A stretch of DNA of 64,000 nt from Micrococcaceae bacterium Sec5.1 (GCA_039636795.1 CP143430.1:2356001-2420000); one strand, 5' to 3'; positions 37,317 through 45,680 are shown, numbered from the stretch's first letter. Notes: generated from the sequence alone by a model not told the origin. Numbers and translations: made by a program.

Positions 37317-37742
37317 ATGTCCTCAGAAATCGAAGGAATTCTTAGCTCGGTCAACACCTACCTCGACGCTCTCTACAACGGGGACACCGACCTTTTCAAG
37401 ACCGTGCTCCATCCCCAAGTCCAGCTCTCGTCCGGAACCGAATCGACATTGGTAACCATGAACCGCGAGCAGTACATGGACGTTGTCAGCAACCGTCCAT
37501 CTCCGGCAAGCCGGGGCGACCAGCGCCGCGACATCATCGATAGCATCACCCGCTCAAGCCCCACCAGCGGGCATGCGCGCGTACGAAACACCTATGCTCC
37601 CAAACGGTTTGTCGACGACCTGATCCTGGTACTGAATGATGGCCATTGGTGGATCATCTCCAAGACCTGGCATTACACCCTCAATGAAGAGCGATCCGTA
37701 CTTGGTACATCGGGAGATACTGCCGAAACATCTGCGCACTAG
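37317..37742 (+). CDS. NTF2-like (SnoaL/lumazine-binding-like) protein
   Basis: 141 residues from ATG 37317 behind AAGGAAG. VNTYLDALYNGDTDLFKTVLHPQVQLSS is the cone-forming first helix and strand of NTF2-like proteins. QYMDVVSNRPSPASRGDQRR and DDLILVLNDGHWWIISKTWHY complete the fold, as in the putative lumazine-binding/DUF4440-type group. Such proteins can be small isomerases or ligand carriers, and the specific role is unknown. It is in the hydantoinase operon. Confidence 0.8.
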   Translation: MSSEIEGILSSVNTYLDALYNGDTDLFKTVLHPQVQLSSGTESTLVTMNREQYMDVVSNRPSPASRGDQRRDIIDSITRSSPTSGHARVRNTYAPKRFVDDLILVLNDGHWWIISKTWHYTLNEERSVLGTSGDTAETSAH

Positions 37743-37752
37743 TTTCGCTTTG

Positions 37753-37775
37753 ACAACTGATAATTGTTGGCAATC
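37753..37775. promoter_or_regulatory. Copy of the GCAATC operator motif before the DUF1989 genes
   Basis: CAAC-TGATAATT-GTTG at 37755-37770 is symmetrical and runs into GTTGGCAATC. ATTGTTGGCAATC matches ACTGTTAGCAATC of the 31.9-kb region at 11 of 13 bases. It sits in the 43-base gap before the DUF1989 start, so the same GntR regulator may also act here. Confidence 0.4.
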
Positions 37776-37785
37776 AAGGAACGGT

Positions 37786-38412
37786 ATGCGCAACTCTGTA
37801 AGCCTTACTTCGGAAACGAAGCAGGAAACTCTGACCACCATCCCTTCCGGAGGGCACGCGCGGTTGCGTGTTGCCTTCCGCGAAACGCTCGTCCTCACAG
37901 ACGAGGACGGGGGACAGACTGCCCAGATCATCCCGGTGGTTGCAGGCGACCACCGGGACCGCTTCTCATCAGCAAACACCATGGCCATCAACAAGACGGC
38001 CTTTTTCACCAACGGGCATATCTTCTACTCGTACTTTTGCCAGCAGATGATGACCATCGTCGGCGACGACACGGGGCGCCACTCACTCCTTCCGTCACCG
38101 CTTGGCTCGTTGGGAAGTCCCTCGTACACCGGGGGGCAGCACAGCCAGGGACTTCTGGCTGAAGTTGCAGCCAGTTTGGAGACAGAGCCGCAACTGATGC
38201 CCTTCCCGTTCCAAGCGTTCGTCCAGCATGATCTGAGCGCTGATGGCAAGGTCTCCGCTCCGAGGTCGGGTAGTGAAAAGGGGCACACCCTTGCTCTGCG
38301 TGCCGACATGGACCTGGACGTAGCCATTGTCAACAACCCCTTCCTACTCGCCGGCTCACCTGACGACAGGATCATCTCAGCCCGCATTCTTTCCACAAAA
38401 CGTGAGGTATAG
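37786..38412 (+). CDS. DUF1989 (urea carboxylase-associated/deiminase-like) protein, subunit 1
   Basis: 208 residues from ATG 37786 after AAGGAACGG. It has the DUF1989 pattern: TIPSGGHARLRVAFRETLVL, GGQTAQIIPVVAGDHRDRFS, FFTNGHIFYSYFCQQMMTIV, then DTGRHSLLPSPLG and the C-terminal MDLDVAIVNNPFLLAG. DUF1989 pairs were shown elsewhere to form carboxyguanidine deiminase, and most others are uncharacterised. Here the pair sits beside HyuAB with no guanidine (urea) carboxylase in the window, so the substrate is probably different. The second subunit starts five bases later. Confidence 0.85.
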   Translation: MRNSVSLTSETKQETLTTIPSGGHARLRVAFRETLVLTDEDGGQTAQIIPVVAGDHRDRFSSANTMAINKTAFFTNGHIFYSYFCQQMMTIVGDDTGRHSLLPSPLGSLGSPSYTGGQHSQGLLAEVAASLETEPQLMPFPFQAFVQHDLSADGKVSAPRSGSEKGHTLALRADMDLDVAIVNNPFLLAGSPDDRIISARILSTKREV

Positions 38413-38416
38413 CTCC

Positions 38417-39046
38417 ATGGAATCGACACTTGTTGACAGGGCTCCATTGAAGGACTTTGTCATCCCGGCGCGCCATGGACTGGCCTTCGAAGTGGAGCAG
38501 GGTTCGACCATCAAGTTCATCGATGTTGAAGGCCAGCAATGCGCTGACATCATCGCCTTTAACCGGGACAACCTCAAAGAACGCATGTCTCCATTCCGAT
38601 CTGTTTCCTTGGCGGGAAAGATCTACTTCACCACAGGTGACCAACTCGTTTCGGACGACCTTGAGCCGCTTCTGACGATCACCTCAGATGCAGTTTGTAC
38701 ACACGACATCCTGTGTGGAAGCTGCTCCCCAGGTATGAACCGGACCCGCAATGGCGGTCTGGGAGCCGGGAAACGAACCTGCCATGTCAACTTCGTTGAG
38801 CAGCTTCGCCGATACAACGTCGCTCCGGAAGATATCCCCTACTCCCTGAACATCTTCATGAATTACCCGATTGGTCCTACCGGACAAATGGAGTACGCGA
38901 CCTGTAAGTCCCAACCCGGCGATGCAATCGAGTTTCGAGCCGAGAAAGATCTTGTCGTCGGTATCTCGAATTGCCCTCAAGAACTGACTCCGCTGAACGG
39001 ATTCAACCCAACGTCCAGCCGCATCCAGGTTTTCGGAGCTCAGTAA
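38417..39046 (+). CDS. DUF1989 (urea carboxylase-associated/deiminase-like) protein, subunit 2
   Basis: 209 residues from ATG 38417. It has the clearer DUF1989 signature: FIDVEGQQCADIIAFNRDNL, AGKIYFTTGDQLVSDD, TITSDAVCTHDILCGSCSPG (with the conserved Cys/His-Asp cluster), CHVNFVEQLRRY, SLNIFMNYPI, CKSQPGDAIEFRAEKDLVVG, ISNCPQELTPLNGFNPT. The Cys/His residues are probable metal or catalytic residues of a deiminase-like reaction. It likely forms a heteromer with the preceding gene product. Confidence 0.88.
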   Translation: MESTLVDRAPLKDFVIPARHGLAFEVEQGSTIKFIDVEGQQCADIIAFNRDNLKERMSPFRSVSLAGKIYFTTGDQLVSDDLEPLLTITSDAVCTHDILCGSCSPGMNRTRNGGLGAGKRTCHVNFVEQLRRYNVAPEDIPYSLNIFMNYPIGPTGQMEYATCKSQPGDAIEFRAEKDLVVGISNCPQELTPLNGFNPTSSRIQVFGAQ

Positions 39047-39085
39047 CCCCCTAATCCCCAGTCCTACCTTTCAGAAGGATCAACC

Positions 39086-40013
39086 ATGAAGTTCTCTCAG
39101 CCCGAGTGAAGTGGGTAACGGCCGTGGCCGTTCTTGTCGCGCTCACCGCCACCGGTTGCAACGCAAGCTTCGCCAGCAGGATCCACCCCGAAAGTTCCTC
39201 TGCTCCGGTGGACTTCGAGCGCATCCAGAAGAGCGACAAAGTCGCGGTGATGCTCCCGGAAATACATTGTCCAGCAAGGCCACGTTTAAGTTGCTTCGGA
39301 CATCAGCCTTGCCCCGGTCACCTTCTACTCGGACAGCAACCAGCCGATTGGCTTTGATCAGGACCTCGCGGCCGCAATGGGCGAGTACTAGGTACTGAAT
39401 TCCAATTGAAAACCTCGGCTTCGACGTATCCTCGGCGGCCTCAGCTCCCGGTTCGACATTGCCCTGAGCGGGATCCCGACACCAAGGAGCGAGAAGGCGC
39501 CGTTGATTTTGTCAACTATGTCAGCTCAGGACTTACCACCCTCACGGTGAAGGGCGACCCCAACAAGCTCACGGGTAACAGTGATCTATGCGGCCACAAT
39601 GTCGGCTCGCAGCGCGGAACAAGCGGTGAGTTCGGGGCGATCGTGATGAATGAGCGGTGCACGGCTGCCGGCAGACCCACTGTCAATATCACAACGTTCC
39701 CCCACCAGCCCGATGCCATCCAGGCCTTGCAAAGCGGCCGCGTTGAGGCTGTCACGGCTCAATCGGCGTCGTTACTCTACATTGTGAGCACGATGGGCGA
39801 CGCCTATGAACTGGTGAACGGCAAACTGCCACAGCGGTTCGATGGGCATTGCTGTCCGCAAGGCCAACACCCAATTGCGGGACATTGCGGGACGCGCTAC
39901 AGGCGGCACTTGTTGAAGTTCAGAAGTCCGGCGTTTTCGACCAGATTTTGGCGAAATGGGGCCCGACCGATGGCACGCTTCCGGGAGCCCCAATTAACGG
40001 CGCCAAGTCATGA
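39086..40013 (+). pseudogene. Amino-acid ABC transporter substrate-binding lipoprotein, broken
   Basis: The gene can be followed through several frames. A leader KWVTAVAVLVALTATGC runs from 39106, out of frame with the ATG at 39086. APVTFYSDSNQPIGFDQDLA follows near 39311, a TAG at 39390, then SRFDIALSGIPDTKEREGAV. A good stretch from 39500 (FVNYVSSGLTTLTVKGDPNK, QPDAIQALQSGRVEAVTAQS) ends with more shifts and QKSGVFDQILAKWGPTDG to TGA 40013. This is the FliY/PAAT-type binding protein of an amino-acid importer and is clearly non-functional. Confidence 0.75.
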
Positions 40014-40365
40014 GCCAGGCTACAGGGGCCTACACCCCCGAACCCATAATTCCGGGCCGTCAACCTGAATGTTGGATTGCCGCCGCACTGATTCTCGTGC
40101 TCCTGGCCATGTTCGTGGAGTTCATCCTCACCAGCCAAGCGATCCATCTGGACATCATTGGGAAATACCTCTTCGAAGCCACGATTCTCTCCGGAGTGCT
40201 GCTGACCATTGAGCTGACGCTCTTGGCAACGCTCATCGGCCATGTGCTCGGCGTGGATCTGGGTCTTCCGGGGAACACCAATCCTGGGCATAGCAGCGAA
40301 TTGAGCCGCCACCCATGGCCGGACACACGGCCGCTGCCCCGGTTCCCGCAGCGCGCAGGATCATA
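40010..40365 (+). pseudogene. Amino-acid ABC permease, truncated remnant
   Basis: ATG 40010 overlaps the binding-protein stop. CWIAAALILVLLAMFVEFIL and GVLLTIELTLLATLIGHVLG are the first two helices of a His/Glu-type permease. An internal deletion then joins to IWVFRGTPIL, visible in another frame at about 40256-40285, where the family reads YIWVFRGTPVLLQ. The remaining helices are absent. It decays together with the preceding binding protein. Confidence 0.65.
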
Positions 40366-40378
40366 GGCCAACGAAAAT

Positions 40379-40428
40379 GGCCACGAATGGCGCCGGTCGT
40401 GCGGTGCCATTCGTGGCCACTTAAGTGG
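40379..40428. terminator. Perfect 13-bp hairpin plus palindrome
   Basis: GGCCACGAATGGC at 40379-40391 pairs exactly with GCCATTCGTGGCC at 40406-40418. It overlaps the 12-base palindrome CCACTTAAGTGG at 40417-40428. It lies between the importer remnant (+) and a minus-strand gene remnant. It could be a shared terminator, although without a long T run. Confidence 0.5.
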
Positions 40429-40474
40429 TTATAAGCATAAGTCAATTTGGTACACTGGCCCGCCGCCATGGTAT

Positions 40475-40782
40475 TCACCGGCATGCAAACAAGAGCTGAT
40501 CTGTGCTTTGCCGTGACTCAATACGCAAAAAGGTCCAGGCTTCACAGCCATTGGCACGCAGAACAGTTGTATTGGGAGTGTGCCCTCTTGAGCCATCCAG
40601 AGCATGCTGGAATCCGAGGTGACCGTAGCAACGAATCCAGATCGAATTAGTGTCGTTCCCTGCCTTATTTCAACGTGGGTGCCTTCCAGCTTGCTCCAGT
40701 CTCCCTCTTCCCCTTTAATCCGGGGGGAGCACACCTGCACGATCTGCCCTGAAACTGGTGTCTGTGCCCAGGAGGATGGCAT
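40475..40782 (-). pseudogene. Small uncharacterised protein, frameshifted
   Basis: The minus strand encodes DWSKLEGTHVEIRQGTTLIR and SGFVATVTSDSSMLWMAQEG, resembling small actinobacterial proteins with a conserved V-R-x-G-x-V...P-D-S-S-x-L-W-x-A core. After about 40561 the frame should switch to ANGCEAWTFLRIESRQ, ending at TGA 40475. The original open frame instead runs on to 40429 with unrelated residues. This looks like a frameshifted gene of unknown function. Confidence 0.4.
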
Positions 40783-40806
40783 GACGTGGCGGGGTTGTGG
40801 ATATGT

Positions 40807-41634
40807 TCATACTGGTCCCCGTCCTCGCGTGATGCGTTCGGCCCGGAGCATCACGGGGCGGTCAATCATGGCACCATCCAGTTGGGCTGCCCCTCCATCC
40901 GCTGCAACAGATACGGATATCACTTTCCTCGCCCATTCCACCTCAGCAGCCGTAGGGGCGAAAATCTCAGCCGTGGGCTGGATTTGTGCCGGGTGGATCA
41001 GCAGCTTTCCGCCGAATCCAAAGGACTTCTGCCGGCGTGCATCTGATGCTGTTGCCAGCGGTTCACGGAAGTTGGTTGTGACGCCTGCTATCGGCGCTGC
41101 CTGATCAGCCAGTCGGCCCGCCAAAACCAGGTGCGCGAACGCGTAGTGCAGTTCGTTTTCTTCAACTCCGGGGGCTATGCCGAGGTCTGCGGCAAAGTCC
41201 AAGTTGCCAAATGCCAACCGGACAACGGCCGGGTGGCTGGCAATCTCTCGAGCAGAGTCCAGACCGCGTGCTGATTCAATGAGTGCGACAACGGGGGTCC
41301 CGGGAAAGAGCGCCGCAACCTGGTCAAGTTCGTTGACATCCTCCGCCTTGGGCAGCATTACGCCGATAAGACCCGGAGATCCAGCCAACGCAGCCACGTC
41401 ATCATCAAAATAAGGGGAATGTGCACTGTTGATTCTCACCAAGCACTGACTACGGAGCAGGTGGTCTGCCACGTTCCGTCGTGATTCGCTTTTTAGTCCC
41501 GACGCAACAGCATCTTCTAGGTCGATTATGACGACGTCGGCACCGGCCTCGGCGGCCTTTTCGAAACGGTCAGGTTGCGCTGCGGAGACGAAAAGGAATG
41601 TCTCGGCGGAGCTGATCTTCTCGGCGAAACTCAT
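40807..41634 (-). CDS. CitE-like CoA-ester lyase (HpcH/HpaI family)
   Basis: 275 residues from ATG 41634, which overlaps the MaoC stop by four bases. The TIM-barrel motifs are FVSAAQPDRFEKAAEAGADV, VIIDLEDAVASGLK (Mg-proximal Glu/Asp), RINSAHSPYFDDDV, VMLPKAEDVNELDQV, the metal Glu in VALIESARGL and the metal Asp in LAFGNLDFAADLG. IHPAQI is the conserved end. Family members split or form malyl-, citramalyl- or similar CoA esters. With the hydratase and CoA-transferase next to it, an S-citramalyl-CoA lyase role is the best guess. Confidence 0.88.
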   Translation of the reverse strand: MSFAEKISSAETFLFVSAAQPDRFEKAAEAGADVVIIDLEDAVASGLKSESRRNVADHLLRSQCLVRINSAHSPYFDDDVAALAGSPGLIGVMLPKAEDVNELDQVAALFPGTPVVALIESARGLDSAREIASHPAVVRLAFGNLDFAADLGIAPGVEENELHYAFAHLVLAGRLADQAAPIAGVTTNFREPLATASDARRQKSFGFGGKLLIHPAQIQPTAEIFAPTAAEVEWARKVISVSVAADGGAAQLDGAMIDRPVMLRAERITRGRGPV

Positions 41635-42212
41635 CCGAGTGCCTTGAGCGACAACTCGTCCCACTCCGGAGTTACCCCCGTGAAGTCCGGTCCCTGACCC
41701 TTGCGGTAGATCAGCATCGTCCGTTCGAAGACGATGACAATCTGACGGCGTTGGTTGAACCCAACCGTTCGTACGCGGACGATACCAACATTGGGACGGG
41801 ATTTTGATTCCCGCTTGGCCAGCACTTCAGACTGCGAGTAGATGGTGTCACCTTCGAAAACCGGGTGGGGCAGCCTGACATTGTCCCACCCCAGGTTGGC
41901 AAGGACGTGCTGGGACAGGTCCACCACGGACTGCCCTGTGACCAAAGCGAGAGTGAAAGTAGAGTCCACCAAGGGCTGACCGAACTCGGTTTGCGCCGAA
42001 TAGTGGGCGTCAAAGTGTATCGGTGACGAATTCTGGGTAAGGAGTGTGGTCCAGATGTTGTCTGTGCGGGTGATGGTTCGTCCGAGAGGGTGCCTGTAGG
42101 TGTCCCCGACGGTGAAGTCCTCATAGTATCGGCCCGTCCAACCTTCCACGTAGGATGGCGCAGCCTGGTCATTTTTGGCCGTGGACCCGGCCATGGTCGC
42201 ATCAGTAGTCAT
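41631..42212 (-). CDS. MaoC-family enoyl-CoA hydratase
   Basis: 193 residues from ATG 42212; a longer frame to 42308 overlaps the LysR gene. The fold is a hot-dog domain. YYEDFTVGDTYRHPLGRTIT is the entry strand, and NSSPIHFDAHYSAQTEFGQP carries the hydratase-2 Asp/His catalytic pair. VDSTFTLALVTGQSVVDLSQ and FEGDTIYSQSEVLAKRESKS follow. Length and motifs match itaconyl-/mesaconyl-CoA hydratases and other short MaoC hydratases. It is translationally coupled to the lyase. Confidence 0.88.
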   Translation of the reverse strand: MTTDATMAGSTAKNDQAAPSYVEGWTGRYYEDFTVGDTYRHPLGRTITRTDNIWTTLLTQNSSPIHFDAHYSAQTEFGQPLVDSTFTLALVTGQSVVDLSQHVLANLGWDNVRLPHPVFEGDTIYSQSEVLAKRESKSRPNVGIVRVRTVGFNQRRQIVIVFERTMLIYRKGQGPDFTGVTPEWDELSLKALG

Positions 42213-42297
42213 GTCTCCAGTTTGAAGCCGAAGACGAGGCTCCTGCCAATGACATCTTCGGCCGAAATCGATGCGCTGGGTGCATGACGTCGGATGT

Positions 42298-43182
42298 TCA
42301 TTCGTCATGCCCGTATTGGCCCATAAAGTCGATGAATCTAGTGACCGGAGCGGGCTGTCGGCGGCCGATCAGCCAAACCAGGCCGACGCTTCGATGAGCC
42401 GCTGCATCGGTGATCTGCAACTGTCGGGTCCCTTGGGCCATCGGTCCATCGGTGCGGGGAAGGATTGCCACTCCCAGGCCAGCACGGACAAGTCCCCAGA
42501 GGGTTGTCATCTCCGTGGCCTCAACGACCATCTGTGGCTTGAATCCAGCCGAAGCGCAGAGGCGATCGCCAATCTGTCGCAGGCCGAACTCTGGTCGAAG
42601 TCCTACGAACGATTCGTCTCTGACGTCTCCCAGGTGAAGGTGAGTGGCGCTTGCTGCGGAGTGGTGGTTCTCAGGAACCACCAAAGCCAAGGGTTCATCG
42701 GCGACTTCGATCCAGCCAAAAGTAGTATCGTCGGGGCGCGGAGCGAGTATTGCGACATCCACAGCCTGCGTGCGTACAAGGTCCAAGACATGATCGGCAG
42801 CCCCGCCTTCCAAAAAGAAGGACGTGTCCGGGACTTCAGTTGTAAACCCGCCAATGATCTCAGGTATAAGCCACGATCCAAGAGATGACACAAACGCGAG
42901 TGAGACTACGCCTCGGCCGGGATCTGTCATTGCCGTGATGCGTTGCTCGGCTGTTTCCAGCTCGCCAAGGGCCCTCAGAATGTGGGTCCTTGCCACTTCT
43001 CCAAAACGATTGAGCGTCAGCTTCCTGGCGGACCGATCAAACAGTCGGGTTCCAAAATGATGTTCCACTCGTTGGATACCCCGCGACAGCGTGGACTGTG
43101 AAAGGTGCAGCTTGGCGGCTGTTTCCGTCACGTGTTCGGATTCCGCGAGAGCCGCGAACCATCGAAGTTCATCCATGTCCAT
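42298..43182 (-). CDS. LysR-type transcriptional regulator
   Basis: 294 residues. The N-terminal winged helix-turn-helix is ELRWFAALAESEHVTETAAK, LSQSTLSRGIQRVEHHFG, TRLFDRSARKLTLN. The remainder is the periplasmic-binding-like effector domain (VSLAFVSSLGSWLIPEIIGG; VDVAILAPRPDD). It is divergent from the CoA-transferase and upstream of the hydratase and lyase on its own strand, so it can control both arms. The 80-base gap holds ATGC-N7-GCAT, a T-N11-A box. Confidence 0.92.
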   Translation of the reverse strand: MDMDELRWFAALAESEHVTETAAKLHLSQSTLSRGIQRVEHHFGTRLFDRSARKLTLNRFGEVARTHILRALGELETAEQRITAMTDPGRGVVSLAFVSSLGSWLIPEIIGGFTTEVPDTSFFLEGGAADHVLDLVRTQAVDVAILAPRPDDTTFGWIEVADEPLALVVPENHHSAASATHLHLGDVRDESFVGLRPEFGLRQIGDRLCASAGFKPQMVVEATEMTTLWGLVRAGLGVAILPRTDGPMAQGTRQLQITDAAAHRSVGLVWLIGRRQPAPVTRFIDFMGQYGHDE

Positions 43183-43190
43183 AGCTCATG

Positions 43191-43205
43191 ATGCGCTTTT
43201 TGCAT
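43191..43205. promoter_or_regulatory. LysR box in the divergent promoter
   Basis: ATGC at 43191-43194 and GCAT at 43202-43205 are separated by 7 bases. Together they give T-N11-A (43192 to 43204), the standard LysR-type recognition pattern, in the 80-base gap between the regulator and the CoA-transferase. Confidence 0.5.
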
Positions 43206-43262
43206 GGACATTGCCAACAGTTTTCATTGGACTATGCCTTCGGCGGGGCTGAAAGTTAATGC

Positions 43263-44459
43263 ATGCAGCTACGCAATGGTTCTCTTCCTTCCGACTCATC
43301 CTCTACCGGACGTGCTGGCCCTCTGGCCGGAGTCGTCGTCGTGTCTTTGGAGCAGGCCGTTGCCGCTCCTTTTGCCACTCGCCAGCTCGCCGACCTTGGT
43401 GCCAGAGTTATCAAGGTCGAGCGGCCGGGCGCGGGTGACCTGGCCCGTGGATACGACACCACGGTCAAGGGGCTGGCAAGCCATTTCGTTTGGCTCAACC
43501 GCGGCAAGGAGAGTGTCGCAGTGGACGTCAAGACTCCGGAGGGGGCCAAGATTCTCCAGCAGCTTATTGACAAAGCCGATGTGTTGGTTCAGAACCTCGC
43601 GCCTGGAGCGGCAGGTCGGTTGGGTATCGGCGCTGACGAACTGGCCCTGAGCCGGCCGGATCTGATCACATGTGATATCTCCGGGTACGGTTCCGGTGGA
43701 CCGTACGCTGCCAAGAAGGCCTACGACCTGCTTATTCAATGCGAAACCGGTCTGGTGTCCATCACCGGGACTGACGAGACGCCTTCCAAGGTCGGCCTGT
43801 CCATCGCCGATATTGCGACCGGCATGTACGCCTACTCCGGAATACTCACGGCTCTCTTGCGGAAGGAACAAACCGGCAAGGGTGCAAACCTCGAGATTTC
43901 CATGCTGGAGGCGTTGGGGGAGTGGATGGGTTATCCGCTCCTTTACACAATGTATGGGGGGACGGCGCCGGCCCGCACGGGCGCAAGCCATGCGACGATC
44001 GCGCCGTACGGACCTTTCACCGTTGCCGATGGGACTGTCATCAATCTTGGGTTGCAGAATGAACGTGAGTGGGAGAACTTCTGCAATGTAGTTCTCGAGC
44101 AGCCTGCGTTGCGAGAGGATCTTCGCTTCTCCAGCAATTACCTCAGGGTAGAGAACCGGGATGCTTTGGACCGTATCATCAGTTCGGTCTTCTCAAAGCT
44201 GTCCGCAGAGGAGGCAATCGCCCGTCTTGAGAAGGCACCCATTGCCTACGCCGAACAGCGAACCATGGACTCTTTCGCAGCCCATCCGCAGCTGGAGGCA
44301 AGAAGGCGTTGGGCGTCGGTGTCCACCTCGGCTGGTGAAGTGCAGGCTCTCATTCCTCCGGTAACGTTCCGCGGGGAGTCCGCGCCGCTACTACCAGTCC
44401 CGGACTTGGGACAACACACGGAAGCGGTACTTCAGTGGCTATCCACCCCAAAGAACTAG
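43263..44459 (+). CDS. CaiB/BaiF-family CoA-transferase
   Basis: 398 residues. GPLAGVVVVSLEQAVAAPFA, TRQLADLGARVIKVERPGAG and LNRGKESVAVDVKTPEGAK are the standard N-terminal features. The catalytic Asp is in AYDLLIQCETGLVSITG. Class III transferases move CoA between carboxylates. In this setting it could activate itaconate, mesaconate or a related C5 diacid using succinyl-CoA. The DinB-like gene follows 22 bases after its stop. Confidence 0.92.
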   Translation: MQLRNGSLPSDSSSTGRAGPLAGVVVVSLEQAVAAPFATRQLADLGARVIKVERPGAGDLARGYDTTVKGLASHFVWLNRGKESVAVDVKTPEGAKILQQLIDKADVLVQNLAPGAAGRLGIGADELALSRPDLITCDISGYGSGGPYAAKKAYDLLIQCETGLVSITGTDETPSKVGLSIADIATGMYAYSGILTALLRKEQTGKGANLEISMLEALGEWMGYPLLYTMYGGTAPARTGASHATIAPYGPFTVADGTVINLGLQNEREWENFCNVVLEQPALREDLRFSSNYLRVENRDALDRIISSVFSKLSAEEAIARLEKAPIAYAEQRTMDSFAAHPQLEARRRWASVSTSAGEVQALIPPVTFRGESAPLLPVPDLGQHTEAVLQWLSTPKN

Positions 44460-44481
44460 AGACGTTGTTCTTGGCAATCCC

Positions 44482-45315
44482 ATGAGAAGCTTTCCTACAT
44501 CAAAACGCATCCGACCGGCCTCACCACTGCCGTCGGCAGGACGAAGTAAAGATCAATATCACCGTGCTGCGCAGGCTTCAGCAGTCGGCTCGGCTTTGGG
44601 CAACATGGCAGACATCGTTTGCGAACTGGGTGACGAACTTGCTAACCAGCGACCGGCGCTTTCAGCCGCGAACAGCCCCTACGCCATCCTTAGCCACTGT
44701 TTGGGTGTCGTCGAGTTCTGGCTGGGACACGTCTTACGCGGCCGTCCCACCACGCGAGATAGGGACAGAGAATTTGCCTCGTCCGGTCCAGTCGAACGTC
44801 TACTCATCCGGGTCCGAATATCGCAGATGGAAGTCAGCACGGACTTTTGCCGGCCGTTCCCCCGGACTGTCCGACATCCAGAAGATCATCGTCGGGCTTC
44901 CCCCGCCGAAATCGTCACTCATGTGTTGAGAGAACTGCACCAACATTTAGGGCACCTGGAAATGACCCGAGACATTCTTCAGTCACGAGAGTCTGCCCTG
45001 GACACAGCAGGGATCAAGCGCTTGGGCTCGCGCGCTCGTGTAGCTTCTGAAGTGAACACCACCCCCTCCTGGGTCCAATCGCCCCAGGCAATGAGCGGCA
45101 CAGTTGATGTATTGACGGCTGCACGTCACCTGATGGACAGCTACCTGCTGAGGTTGGATGAGCTTTGGTTAGGCTTTTGGGCCGAAGGGGGAGACGCCAA
45201 CATCCTTGAACTCGATGCTTACCTGCATAACGAAATGAAACTGTCGGCCGAAGATGCCAATCGCCTTCGTGCGGTCGTAGGCAGGCTAGTGGCTGATTCA
45301 AGTAATTCCGAATAG
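44482..45315 (+). CDS. DinB/DUF664-like (mycothiol-transferase-type) protein
   Basis: 277 residues. A four-helix bundle is suggested by NSPYAILSHCLGVVEFWLGH and VTHVLRELHQHLGHLEMTRD, each with the His residues that bind metal in DinB/YfiT proteins. LDTAGIKRLG is followed by a less conserved C-terminal part with LLRLDELWLGFWAEGG. Actinobacterial members are metal-dependent mycothiol transferases or isomerases (maleylpyruvate-isomerase type). Its position after the CoA-transferase suggests an accessory step. The first 30 residues are basic and poorly conserved, so the start is uncertain. Confidence 0.75.
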   Translation: MRSFPTSKRIRPASPLPSAGRSKDQYHRAAQASAVGSALGNMADIVCELGDELANQRPALSAANSPYAILSHCLGVVEFWLGHVLRGRPTTRDRDREFASSGPVERLLIRVRISQMEVSTDFCRPFPRTVRHPEDHRRASPAEIVTHVLRELHQHLGHLEMTRDILQSRESALDTAGIKRLGSRARVASEVNTTPSWVQSPQAMSGTVDVLTAARHLMDSYLLRLDELWLGFWAEGGDANILELDAYLHNEMKLSAEDANRLRAVVGRLVADSSNSE

Positions 45316-45386
45316 CTGAACACTGCGAGTCACGGAAATTCCGCCCGCAGGTGTATACAATGGCTCCGCTATTACGGCGTGGCTCC

Positions 45387-45680
45387 CTCGTCAGCCCGTT
45401 CGGCATCTACCTGATGCGGGTGTACGCAGCGGACGCCGTCTCCGACTCGCTCATTGAAGCCGCAAGGGTGAACGGCGCCGGCGAGTTCCGGATCTTCTGG
45501 CAGGTGGGATTCAGGCTCCCCAGCAGCAGTCCGCCAGTGCGGCCGGCGGCGGCGCGCGGGCGTTGTTCTCCGCTGTGATCACCGGTTCCCTCGTCAGCAT
45601 CGTTCCCCTGATCATCGCTTTTCCTGTTCCTACAGCGGTACTGGCAAGCCGGACTCACCACCGGCGGCGTCAAGGAATAA
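45387..45680 (+). pseudogene. Sugar ABC permease (MalG-like) remnant
   Basis: SPFGIYLMRVYAADAVSDSL and IEAARVNGAGEFRIFWQ are the EAA coupling loop of a CUT1 MalG-type permease. An internal deletion follows. LFSAVITGSLVSIVPLIIAF and, in the next frame, FLFLQRYWQAGLTTGGVKE end at TAA 45680. This is the two-frame, internally deleted end of a permease not belonging to the intact polyol operon. DNA from 45681 to 45831 shows nothing. Confidence 0.65.
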
